Under the pieces are notes generated by a model. It was not told the DNA's origin and made no database searches. It saw only the letters and a list, made by a program, of their open reading frames with translations. This document shows positions 1-9,600 of a stretch of DNA of 64,000 bases, piece after piece; position 1 is the first letter of the stretch; each line of letters begins with the position of its first letter. The stretch is from Rotaria sp. Silwood1 (lineage: Eukaryota > Rotifera > Eurotatoria > Philodinida > Philodinidae). The stretch is from assembly GCA_905250075.1 (NCBI GenBank), contig CAJNOP010000181.1:283712-347711 (forward strand), given 5' to 3'. Made by a program: the position numbers and the translations under genes.

Positions 1-1040
1 AGAAATATACGAGACAAGAGTTTCGTTAATTGCACTGTCAACATTCAACATTAAGTAGAACATTGAGAGTATAGTTTTTCATGGTTTAAAAATGACTACT
101 ATCTATGGACATAAAAGTTTTTGCTCTTCTGGATAGTATTAATTATTCTCATAACATTGATTAAAAAAATGCATAATTGTTATTTTTATTTTTATTCATC
201 CTTTAAAAACTTCAGTTTCTTTTTCAATAATGTTAAAATATTTTATATAGAATATCAAGATTTTTAATAAGGTTAACAAGTAAAAAAAACGTTTGGTTGA
301 AATTTTCAAAATAATGCCGTTAGCAGTTGTTCGGTTTCATTATTATTCTCTAACCTTAAGTACAAATAAAAGTTTCGTGAGCTGCATATTTGAAACATGT
401 GAATCAGAGCTGGGTGTGGGACGGGAATATATAGGTGTGGATGTCTTAGTGTGTGAATGTGAGTAGAAGATGTGGGTGTGGGCAAGAGTATGAGGGGATG
501 ATACATGTCCACAAACACAACCATGTCTACGCTCCACACTGACATAAACTGACACCCGCACCCACATTTTTCCAGTACGTTTCTTTTTTTTGTTCCCTTA
601 TTGCCTTCTTTGCTTTGATGTGATAACTTATGTATTTTTCCAGTTCTATTAAGTTATTTATTTCGGTATATTCCACCTTTCTTCTGACATTTGATATAAA
701 TACCAGTTGTTTGTAAGTAAAAGGGAGAGGATTGAAGTTACAGATAGGAGTGTGGTCAAAGAAAGCATAATAAAACACCTATCCACGTCAACATTAATAT
801 TGAACATAACATTGACATTAAAAGCAGCTAAAAATTATCTGCAACAGCTATCATGTGCAAAAATAAATCATAGATCTCATACTTTCATGTATTTCAATTG
901 CCAAGTATTATTGTTCTTTAATCCATTTCTCAATATACACTAATACTTCTTTTCACCTAATTGAAGATTAACTTTTTTATTTGCAACATATTTTTGAAAA
1001 ATAAAAACGATGCGCAAAACCATATTTCGTTACCATTCTT
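1..1040. other. Intergenic DNA with a GT/CA-rich patch
   Basis: AT-rich sequence with no gene that I can support. Between about 405 and 575 the base composition changes: a GT-rich run on the plus strand (GGTGTGGGACGGG, GATGTGGGTGTGGG) is followed by a CA-rich run (ACACCCGCACCCACA), so the patch could fold back on itself. Short open frames across this patch arise from the repeat composition and look non-coding. The last 100 bp before the glucanase start presumably hold its promoter, but no motif is recognisable. Confidence 0.5.
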
Positions 1041-1934
1041 ATGCTGCGCCTACTCGCTTCTGCTTTTTTCATTTTCATTGTGAGCAACGTTTGTTCCGGT
1101 GCCGATTGGAATCCATCAAGGTTTTCTTACGATCCTGGTCCTGATTATGAATTGGTTTGGCAAGATGAATTTGAAAATGTAGGTTCTGTCAAAGGAATCA
1201 TCAATGAAGCACCTGTCTATGCACCCAATCCGAAAAATTGGGTTCTAAAAACCGGTAATATCAATGGAGGCTTACAAAATTATACAAACTTAATTGAAAA
1301 TGCATATGTACAAAATGGTCAATTGATGATAGTAGCAATGAAAGAAGGATACTCGTCAGCTATGCTTTCAAGTGTTTATCTTCAACAATTTACTTTTGGA
1401 AAATTTGCAGCTAAAATTCGTTTACCTTACTCAAAAGGTATATGGCCGGCCTGGTGGTTAGTAGGCAATGCTTGGGATAAATACAAACTTTATTGGCCGA
1501 CAGTAGGGGAGATTGATATTTTGGAAATGGTTGGAGGTAGCGTATGGGGACAGCCAGGTGATCAGATTGCACATGGAACCGTTCATTGGAACAATGCATC
1601 AAATGAGATGAGCCCTTTATATCATGCTGTCAATGGTCAAATGTTCAAAACACCCGACGGCTCAAAGCTCCACAATAATAGTCTTGTCTATTGGAGTGAA
1701 TGGACTCCAACCAATATTAGTATCGGTATCAATGAATTTATTTACTTCCAGTTCAATACGACAAATATTCCTGGATCAATTAATCTAGTAAATGCTTTCA
1801 ATGGAATGTGGTCTTATTACATGATCCTGAATATAGCAATTGGTGGATCATGGCCTGGTTCACCTGATAATTCAACTGTTTGGCCACAACAAATGATTGT
1901 TGATTGGGTGCGAGTCGATCAACTAAAGAAATAG
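1041..1934 (+). CDS. Secreted GH16 endo-beta-glucanase (laminarinase-like)
   Basis: Intronless 297-residue protein. It opens with a basic residue and a hydrophobic core (about residues 1-20, ending near CSGA), a typical signal peptide, so it should be secreted. The rest reads as a glycoside hydrolase family 16 jelly roll: DYELVWQDEF near residue 35, the catalytic signature GEIDILEMVGG with E157, D159 and E162 (the spacing of the laminarinase subgroup), and a C-terminal PQQMIVDWVRVDQ typical of the last strand. The family hydrolyses internal beta-1,3 or mixed beta-1,3/1,4-glucan bonds, such as fungal or algal wall glucans, which fits a filter feeder. All catalytic residues are present and the length is normal for a single-domain member. 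Lack of introns, while neighbouring core genes are intron-rich, suggests acquisition by horizontal transfer or retroposition. Exact substrate cannot be told. Confidence 0.88.
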   Translation: MLRLLASAFFIFIVSNVCSGADWNPSRFSYDPGPDYELVWQDEFENVGSVKGIINEAPVYAPNPKNWVLKTGNINGGLQNYTNLIENAYVQNGQLMIVAMKEGYSSAMLSSVYLQQFTFGKFAAKIRLPYSKGIWPAWWLVGNAWDKYKLYWPTVGEIDILEMVGGSVWGQPGDQIAHGTVHWNNASNEMSPLYHAVNGQMFKTPDGSKLHNNSLVYWSEWTPTNISIGINEFIYFQFNTTNIPGSINLVNAFNGMWSYYMILNIAIGGSWPGSPDNSTVWPQQMIVDWVRVDQLKK

Positions 1935-2680
1935 AACACTGGAGAGGGAAAAATAATCATCATTTTCTAGTTTACTGAGATATCAATATCGGTCTATTAA
2001 CCTATATTTTTTCATTCAAGCTCATGCTCATCATGTAATGGATCTGCCTGAAGTTTTTTCAGATATAAGAATTTTATCAAGGCAATGTTTGCTCTATAGA
2101 ACCAAGAAAGTGTGAATCAACTGATTATAGTACGCTTTAATCGAGCTTGAATTACTCTGAAGCATGCGTGTGAAAATGTTTTAAAAAAAACTCAAAAATA
2201 AGCACACGAAAAAAAAAGACATCAGTATTGTGATATTTATATACTGCTGTTTTCATTTACAACAAGCCAAAGTTGTACGAGGCAGCGTGCGGGTGTGGGT
2301 ACGAGTGTGGAGTGTGCGTGTGGACGTAGATATAGGTGTGGATGTGTTTTCAGAGAAGAGCCGCACTAACCTAGCAAGGACAGTGCCACTCACTCCGATT
2401 GTACATGAGTGCAAAATCTCAAATTCTAGCGTGTTGACCAAGTACATTACAGTACACCACAGTACATAATAGTGCATTAGAGTACAAATGCTGCAAGTTC
2501 TAGATTTTCTCAGTACATTACAGTACATAGTAGTACGTCAGAGTACACATCCTACAAATTCTAGGTTTTTTCCACAGTACATGACGATACATGACAGTAC
2601 ATTGCTATACAAATTCTCAAATTTTAAGTTGGGGGGCCCGTATTCTTCGCAGAGTACAATTTGTACTTGTATTCGTGTAG
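1935..2680. other. Intergenic DNA with GT-rich patch and degenerate tandem repeats
   Basis: From about 2277 to 2352 there is a GT-rich patch (GTGCGGGTGTGGGTACGAG) that shares the core ATATAGGTGTGGATGT with the patch near 430. It is followed at 2400-2610 by units built on GTACATTACAGTAC, spaced 65-71 bp. No coding gene is visible. Confidence 0.6.
2442..2610 (+). repeat. Degenerate tandem repeat, unit about 65-71 bp
   Basis: Three diverged units begin at about 2442, 2513 and 2578. Each starts with GTACAT(T/G)AC.(G)TAC, carries further AGTACA words, and units one and two end with (T)ACAAATTCTAGNTTTT-like sequence. A partial older unit may begin near 2401. There is no coding potential. It could be a satellite remnant or the untranslated edge of the retroelement that follows. 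Confidence 0.6.
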
Positions 2681-3900
2681 CCCTCTATGTCAAAACTATT
2701 GCTTCAATTTTCCGATTCAAACCTGTCATTTATTATTCAGGAGATGCATCTATTTATGGTATTGGTGCAGTAATAATGTAAAACAAACTAGTAAAAGTGA
2801 GTAACCAGTTGCATAAACATTTCAAAAGTTAAACAAGCAATAACAAAATTGAAATGCAACTGAGAAAAAATGTATTTCTATTCTTTCATCCATACTGGAA
2901 TGGAATCATTAGGCGACAAGTCAAGATATTATTGTCCGAACAGGCCATGATGCATTATGTTGATTAAATCGCAAATACAACAGCAACTCAAAACTTAATT
3001 GATAGAAAATGGCTCTTGAAGATTATATATTTAAAATTGAACATGTTAATGGTAATGAAAATTGTGTTGCTGATTATCTTTCTTGGTATCGATTTAATCA
3101 ACCTTCCTTGTCGTCTTCAACAGGAAATACATATCTAGTAGTATTACTGATTTATTAGTTAAATATGTTATTGTAAAAGCTATTCGTGATATGTCCACTT
3201 GAACTGTATCAAAAGTATTGGTAGAAGAAGTGATATTTAAACATGAAACTCTAGAAAAAAAGTATTAACTAGTAATGATACTCATTTGACTGCTGCATTA
3301 TTTAATGCTATTGTATGTTTCTGTGATGTTTGTGAACGATTTATTGTATCAGTATATGTAATAAGTTAATATTAATATGTAACAACAACCGAACCGATTT
3401 GGATAAACAATTATGGAAAATCATATTTGTGTATAATACCAGTCATCATCTTAGTACAAAATTAATTCTCTTTGAAGTGATGCTTGGGTAATGAAGTAAA
3501 ATTTTCCTTTGATTCACGAAAACAAACAATAAATAATCATTGAGCGTCATCATTTATGTAAAACAACTAAATAATATTTACAAACAGCAAAACAAATGTG
3601 TCATACCAAGATTGAGCTTAATCAGACAAAAGAATCAAAGCAACGTTATGATGCTAATCCTATGAATGAAGTTTATTCAATCGGGGACTTTGTTTATAAC
3701 AAAGATCTGAAATTGAATCCCAAATCACTACTAATATATGTTGGTTCACATCGAATAATTCAATAGCTAAACAAATCCACATATCAAGTACAAAATTAAA
3801 ATGATTGACATAAAATAGTTCATGTACACACTAATCAGATACGTTAATGTTATCAATATCCACTAGGTCAAGAAAAAAAGACCTATATTCCTTACAACTT
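2680..3900 (+). pseudogene. Relic of a Ty3/gypsy-type retrotransposon pol (RNase H and integrase)
   Basis: Decayed coding sequence readable only by changing frame. Around 2738-2780 it encodes GDASIYGIGAVIM, matching the start of the gypsy RNase H domain (TDAS.YGIGAVL). At about 3010-3100 it encodes FKIEHVNGNENCVADYLS, the end of RNase H. At 3430-3490 it encodes VYNTSHHLSTKLILFEVMLG, the integrase C-terminal motif (YN.S.H.ST...PFE..(F/L)G). At 3620-3760 a QRYDAN...GDFVY segment matches the integrase tail. The domain order is right, but stops and frameshifts are frequent and the N-terminal gag/protease/RT part is missing. I could not find paired LTRs; a 3' LTR may lie within 3900-4370, but nothing confirms it. 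It cannot encode active enzyme. Confidence 0.8.
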
Positions 3901-4389
3901 TTGCTATCGAAAGGGGCATCTGTAACAATGTTGAATTTATAGAATTATTAGATAATGGTTGAATATATGATAACAAAGAAACAGGAAAGTCAAGTCGCAA
4001 ATGAATAGAGAATAAATCTTTTGGTTATGACTAATAGGAGTGCACATGGTCTTGTTTTCGTCCTCTATACTGTTTTGTATCTCTTGATTTTTTTCATTGC
4101 TTTATTTTGTTACTAATAGATTTTTGTTGTTCCTCGTGTTAATTCGTCATGTTTTGCTAGTTTCTCATCGATTATGATACACTGTAACATAAGCATATAT
4201 TTCAATGAGTTATTACGTCAGTAAAATGTCGTATGAATCATCGTTCTCATTCGTTACTGATTCCCTCGGGAACATACGCCAACGGCGTGAGTGTGCGTAT
4301 GAAATAAAAAATCTGTAGTCTGCGTAGTAATACGAAGAATTATATCGTTGATCATTTTATAAAAACAAAGATGAACTAATAAAAGTCAC
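3901..4389. other. Spacer, possibly the 3' end of the gypsy relic
   Basis: No gene. This stretch lies directly downstream of the integrase relic and could include its 3' untranslated region or LTR, but no matching 5' copy exists in the window to test this. Confidence 0.35.
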
Positions 4390-4568
4390 CAGAGGTGCAG
4401 AATCTTCCAAAAATCCAAAAATTTCCCCCACGCAAAAAAGTTTTTTGAAAAATTTCCCCACTGTATTTTTTTGGCCAGCGGATTTTTCCAAAATTTCCCT
4501 ATTATTTGAGTTTTTCAAAAAATTTCCTCCCTCGCGCGGGGGCGCATGAGGAAGATTCTGCACCTCTG
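4390..4568. mobile_element. Non-autonomous hAT-type MITE (179 bp) with perfect 8-bp target duplication
   Basis: The ends form a perfect inverted repeat of 19 bp: CAGAGGTGCAGAATCTTCC at 4390-4408 and its complement at 4550-4568. The element is flanked by direct copies of AAAGTCAC (4382-4389 and 4569-4576). An 8-bp target duplication with termini beginning CAGNGGTG is the hallmark of hAT transposons. The interior is A/T-rich with C-rich blocks and has no transposase, so it depended on an enzyme supplied elsewhere. Perfect ends and target copies imply a fairly recent insertion. Confidence 0.93.
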
Positions 4569-4576
4569 AAAGTCAC

Positions 4577-4918
4577 AGTCAGCACTAGTAATTATATAGA
4601 GAGATATCATGAATATTGTTTATTTCAATAACGAAATATCCCATTCCAAATAACTTGTGCATATGATAAAGTGCAGTGTCGTATTTACGTCAAATGATAT
4701 TTTTTACATTGAAACTACTAACTCGTGCTCGATCAGGTACTATATTTTATATTATCTTTTCTGTTTGTTTTCTGTGTACTTCAATAATCATTTTGTGTAT
4801 TAATGACGTTAAGGATGTACTTGTAGTTCAAGAAAATATTATAATTTTGTGGCTTATTCTCAAATGGAAGAAAAGTAAGTGGGCAGTTATGTAACATTGA
4901 GTACAGTTTTCGTGAAAA
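4577..4918. other. Spacer upstream of the M35 relic
   Basis: No gene is supported. A short hydrophobic open frame at 4676-4894 shows no recognisable family. The stretch presumably held the promoter of the M35 gene that follows. Confidence 0.4.
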
Positions 4919-6055
4919 ATGAATCTAAATACGTTTAAAATCGGTGAACGTTACTATTCCGTCCATTTTCATTGCATACATAAATACAATGCAACATTGT
5001 TTTTCTGTATCATTGCAATTGCAATGATGGCGGCTAATGTCTATGGAGACGATTTGGAAGTTCTAATAGCTTCAGCTAGCTCGATGTTTAATAACACACA
5101 GGATGTAGTAGTCGAAGTACAATACAATAACACTAGTCCTGACATAATATCGATTTATAATTGGTGTTTACTAGGCAATGAATTAAAAGATACATTATTT
5201 CAAATAGCCTGTAATGATATTCTTGTTGTTTATATCTGTCTACTACTAAAATGACATAAACCGATTGCTAAAGATGTGATCCTCATGCGATCTGATGAAA
5301 CAAAAGTCATTCAAGCTCGACTATCATCGACACGTGATATGACCAAGACTGGCACTTATTCAATTCAATATAGTATGCCAACTGAACGTGTTGTCTTCAA
5401 GGATGCTCAGACATTGTGAGTTTTCATGTCAGGGCCATTAATAAGTATCATTCTGATCTCTAGTCAAATAACATTCAATTGAACATCGAAGATCGTCCAA
5501 AGATTCCAGATGAACAACATACTATTATGAATATGGTTACAACAGCAGCTACTCTTTCTTATGTTTCTTGTTCAACAACACAGAGATCGCCAATAATGAA
5601 TGTAGTCTCTTGACCTCTTAACTTTGCCAATTATTCTTTCATTTATTTGAATACGATGAAATCTTATGGAACATATATCACTATAAGACTTGGTTTAGTA
5701 CATTAATGTTGATCAATTGGAATACAGCGACCGAACAGTATAAAAATATCAAAAATGTATTTAATTCAAAGACTATGAGTTTTGATTGTGGTCGTAGCGA
5801 TGCTGGTACCTATTCTAATGTTTACACGAGCCAGCCATACGCAATCCACTTATACTATATGTTCTGGTCAGCTACAATGACAAGTACAGATTTGAAGGCT
5901 GGCACAGTTATTCATGAAACTTCACAATTGTTGTTGGTACGCATGATTATGTATATGATCAGACAGCATGCACAAGCCTATCTTTGAGTGATCTATTGAG
6001 AACAAACCTGAATATTTTGTCGAAAATACCCCTGTGCGCGTTTGACGAGTTGAAG
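4919..6055 (+). pseudogene. Pseudogene of an M35 (deuterolysin / peptidyl-Lys) metalloendopeptidase
   Basis: The start encodes a hydrophobic leader (about residues 25-42, ending MAANVYG) and then DDLEVLIASASSMFNNTQD, resembling the first domain of M35 peptidases. A TGA at 5252 interrupts the frame; similarity resumes immediately in the same frame, including SSTRDMTKTGTYSIQYSM. Catalytic-domain similarity runs from YVSCSTTQRSP (near 5560) to MSFDCGRSDAGTYSNVY (5775-5830) and FWSATMTSTDLKAGTVIHE (5860-5918). The zinc motif HExxH begins at 5913 as HETSQ. A small deletion shifts the frame exactly there, so the second histidine is lost; homology continues in a second frame (GTHDYVYDQTACTSL) and then in a third (NKPEYFVEN). 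Secreted M35 enzymes are typical of fungi and bacteria, so a transferred origin is plausible. At least one nonsense and several frameshift lesions make it dead. Confidence 0.82.
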
Positions 6056-6912
6056 GTGATTCAGACTTAACCAAGATATATTTTTGTGTGAACAACGTTT
6101 ACGACTTGATATGCTATTCATTTCTTTTTATATGAAAAATATGTGATTTTAATTTATGTTTTTTGGGCCACAAATTTGAGGATAAATACGATACGTTGTA
6201 CAGTATCCTTCAATTTATGAATCATATAATCGAGTTCTCGTTTTTTGAGTTAATAATCAAATGTTTATTTTTGTTGTTTGAAGTGTACATTTTCATTAAT
6301 AAAGAGGTTCAGTTGTTTATGTCGACGCTCAGATATTTTTGCTATGATTAGCAATTCATTCAATGCGCCTAATATAGGATGCTCGATTTCCAAAGAGTTT
6401 GTGTTTCGGGCATATTGAATGACATTTTGATTTCGGTGGGGTACACATGAAACATGTGCTATATTCGAATGAAGTTGTGTTGATAAAATATACTTGGGTA
6501 ATTGAGTTTTCTGTTGAATTTGCAGTGTTTTGTCTAATGATGATGATGCCGTTAAACAACCATTCATTCATATGATACATTATAAGAGCTCCTAGGAAAG
6601 TAGATGAGTTTCTCGAAACCAAATGAGTTTTCAAAAATTAGACGCAAGTCTAAAAATCGGAAGATGCAGTAAAAAAAGTTTTTTACTAATCAATACAGTT
6701 TTCCCCAATAAAATGTGGAGTAAGAAGGTAACACATTTGTAACTCTTCTCTTTCGATATGGTGTCACAGGAGTGAGTAAGTTGCTTTTCTGCTCTTGTGG
6801 CCTATGATGCTCCATTCATCATAATGAATGGAAGAAATAAATTTCTGGAAAACTAATTGACGACACCGAATCCATTCATTGAACAATAAGAACCAGCTAT
6901 ATTATGATATGT
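6056..6912. other. Intergenic DNA, nothing recognised
   Basis: AT-rich spacer between two pseudogenes. Short open frames on both strands (6163-6351, 6265-6634) show no family signature or codon structure that I trust. Confidence 0.5.
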
Positions 6913-7490
6913 TCAAGTTAAATTTAAATGATGTGTTAGAAGATGAACAACTTCAAGTTCAAGTGTACGTTGATGACTTTCAATTGCTTCTTGGCATTTT
7001 CCTTCTCGGTTAAATCCCACGGCAAGATTATTATGAAGTGAAGCGGTATTTATAGAATAAGATTTTGAAGAACTTAATTGGCTTTCAAAACTTTTTTCGT
7101 AATAATTTATTGCTAGATCAAGATCACCTTCTTGTCGAAAAATTTCTCCAATATTTGGATAAGTTGGTGAAAACTTCTGATAATTAGACGATGAATAACT
7201 TAAATCAATTTGCAGAGATTTTTCATAATATAAAAGTGCATTTGAAAGATCAGTTGGTGTCTCAGGAATAAAACCAAATTGATTATAAACAAAAGAACGT
7301 TCTTGTTTATTATCATTGGATGTTATTTCAATAATTTACTATAAATTTCTTCAGTTTTCTTAATCTGATCCATAGCTAACATTAATTTAGCTAATCGACG
7401 CGAATCAACTGGTTGTTGTTCTGCTATTTCACGTGAATGTATTGTTAAACGATTTAATTATTCATCAATATCCGTAGTTAGTGTTTAGTT
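6913..7490 (-). pseudogene. TPR-repeat fragment, C-terminal part of a decayed ART/TPR-type gene
   Basis: Read on the minus strand from about 7490 down to the TGA at 6913-6915. It encodes tetratricopeptide-like helices: HSREIAEQQPVDSRRLAKLM, then NALLYYEKSLQIDLSY, then PTYPNIGEIFRQEGDLDLA followed by INYYEKSFESQL, then a last repeat with LHNNLAVGFNREGKCQEAIE. The spacing of the YYEK and GE/EG positions fits 34- to 42-residue TPR units of the kinesin-light-chain style. An in-frame TAA near the start of the readable part and a one-base shift near 7335 break it. The same strand carries an N-terminal fragment of the same protein type at 9189-9600, so the two are probably the ends of one dead gene. 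TPR arrays mediate protein-protein contacts. Confidence 0.75.
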
Positions 7491-9188
7491 AATTTGCCAT
7501 ATTTGCATGAGTTGCCTAATTCGAGTTCGAATATAAATAAAGAGTAAATTGTTTATTATTCCTTCGAAAATAAATGACAAAATGCCTTCCATGTCGAAAC
7601 AGCAAAAAAATCCAAAGACTAAAATGTACATAATTCGAATTAACAAATTCGAGGACACACCCATCTCGAATTAGGAAAAAGCAGATAATAGAAATTTTTC
7701 TAAATTATAATAATGGAGCTGATGCAATGTATTCTTATCTGACATGCTGAAACTAAAGATTGAGATCCTATAAGCATTACCTGAGATGATAGAAACATTA
7801 CAGGAGATAGTAACATTTCCCATAGCTCTCCGATGCATACACTAGCTAGATGCGTGACAGTGAAATATAATGCTAATATAAGGCTAACACCCTGGCCTTT
7901 AGCCACTCTGATTCGAAGAATGCTAGGGCTAGTCTTAATACGACGCACCTAGTAATCATCTACTGCAAAAGGCTTTTTCCCACGTAACTGACCTTTTATT
8001 CCAGCGTCGCGGCGTGAGAGCGTGAAGCGCTCCCAGAAAAATTTTTCTTTTGCTTTTCTTGCTGTTTTAACATGGATGTGCCTTCGAATTTATAAATGCG
8101 AATTATATAAAATTTAATCTTTTGCTTATTTGCTGTAGAAACATCGGAGCAATTTTCTTTTGAATTTTTCGTTTATTTTCGAACTTGAATCAGGCATATA
8201 TTCTATACTTGTTCATCAACTATTTTAATGTATTTATTACGAAAAATCATATAGTTTATTTATTCAATCGTAATCGATTACTAATCATTAGTATTGGTCT
8301 ACAGACCAACAATATAATTGTATGAAGTGTGCTGGTTAATGAATAAAAATAATCGAAAACATATCTCATGCCTTTGACGTGGCTATCAAGTTATGATGAA
8401 AAAAAAGTTCATTGAAAATGGTAAGAGTTTTGTTCGAATCCAAAAACATTCGACCCAAATTGACTCAAGATACAGCAATCAATATACATTGAAATCTACA
8501 GCAAGACAATGGAATTTCTTTGCACTATTTTATTTTACAGAAATGAATTTCAGTTATAGTCTATTATGCTGATTGTTCATTATTCTCCTCCTGAGATTTG
8601 ATAATTTGTAAAGAAAAAGATTGTTACTATTATCTTCTCTTTTACGATAACAATCATTCCATCGTGTTTTCTATATAGAGTGTCACAAAAATTCCTCTAA
8701 AGCATTTCATTTATGAATATTGAAATTAAAGCACTATTACTTCTTTTCATCATTTCAAAATATTCATTTAGATAAATTTTGGCCACAATAAACAGTTAAC
8801 TGATATTTATCATTTGCTTTTATATGTAGTTCTTTGATTCATTCGTACAGATCACGCATAAAAAATCTCATTTTTATTATTATTCCAATACCTTTTGAAT
8901 GTAACACACGATTTAACATTGAATATATATAGAACATTCACCTCTACACCATCATATTGGTGTATGAAGTTTATAATCATGTTCAAAGTCATTAATGATT
9001 CCTATTTCAGTAACATTCTATGCATGTTGTATACGGCAGATTTGAACAAGTTCTTTACTATTAATTTCATTATATTCCACATCGAGAAGAATTTTCTTTT
9101 AATAATTCTGAACACATAAATATTTGATCAAATACATTTAAACAAATAACAGATGTAATTTTCATTATATTTATTGAAATGAATTCTT
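7491..9188. other. Spacer between the two halves of the ART/TPR relic
   Basis: If the flanking fragments are one gene, this stretch should contain the remains of the catalytic ADP-ribosyltransferase domain, but I could not recognise its motifs on the minus strand. A short GC-richer island near 7980-8040 (GCGTCGCGGCGTGAGAGCG) stands out from the AT-rich surroundings and may be foreign repeat sequence. Confidence 0.4.
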
Positions 9189-9600
9189 AATTAGATTGAT
9201 CAATATCTTGTTCAAGTGTATCACAGATAGTTTTCACTTCGTTATATGTATCTTTTATTTTATTACATTGTTGAATTACTGATTTAGTATTTGTTTTTTT
9301 CTTATAGAAAATATAAATTGAATCAATGTGATTACTTTTATGAATATAAGATATGATTTGTTTTCTATATTGATCAGAAACTACAAAAACTATTTTTTCA
9401 TCTTTAATTGAATTAAGAAAATCAATGCATTAATCAATATTTTTTCAATCATTATATTGAGTTAACAATACGTTGAAGGTGATTGATTAAATTTTCATGA
9501 TCATTTTTAGACTCATTCATATTTAAATCTAACAAAATGATAATTAAATTTTCAATAATACGTGATTCGGAAATTTGTGTTCAAACAGTATTATCATTGT
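9189..9600 (-). pseudogene. N-terminal fragment of a decayed bdelloid-type ART/TPR protein
   Basis: On the minus strand, from about 9600 down to the TAA at 9189, two blocks are readable. The first (ENLIIILLDLNMNE, then INHLQRIVNSI) and the second (CIDFLNSIKDEKIVFVVS, then SYIHKSNHIDSIYIFY and CNKIKDTYNEVKTICDTLEQ) follow the order seen at the start of bdelloid proteins annotated as NAD:arginine ADP-ribosyltransferase with TPR repeats, as I remember them. Stops and a frameshift between the blocks (about 9430-9460) show it is broken. The family link is from recalled pattern, not a search; the alternative is an unrelated lineage-specific protein. It ends in a stop before any catalytic domain. 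Confidence 0.6.

Noticed and set aside
343..567. Ser/His/Thr-rich minus-strand frames
   Set aside because: They are translations of the GT/CA-rich foldback repeat.
8405..8440. B-box-like GTTCGAATCC
   Set aside because: No A box or cloverleaf partner lies upstream.
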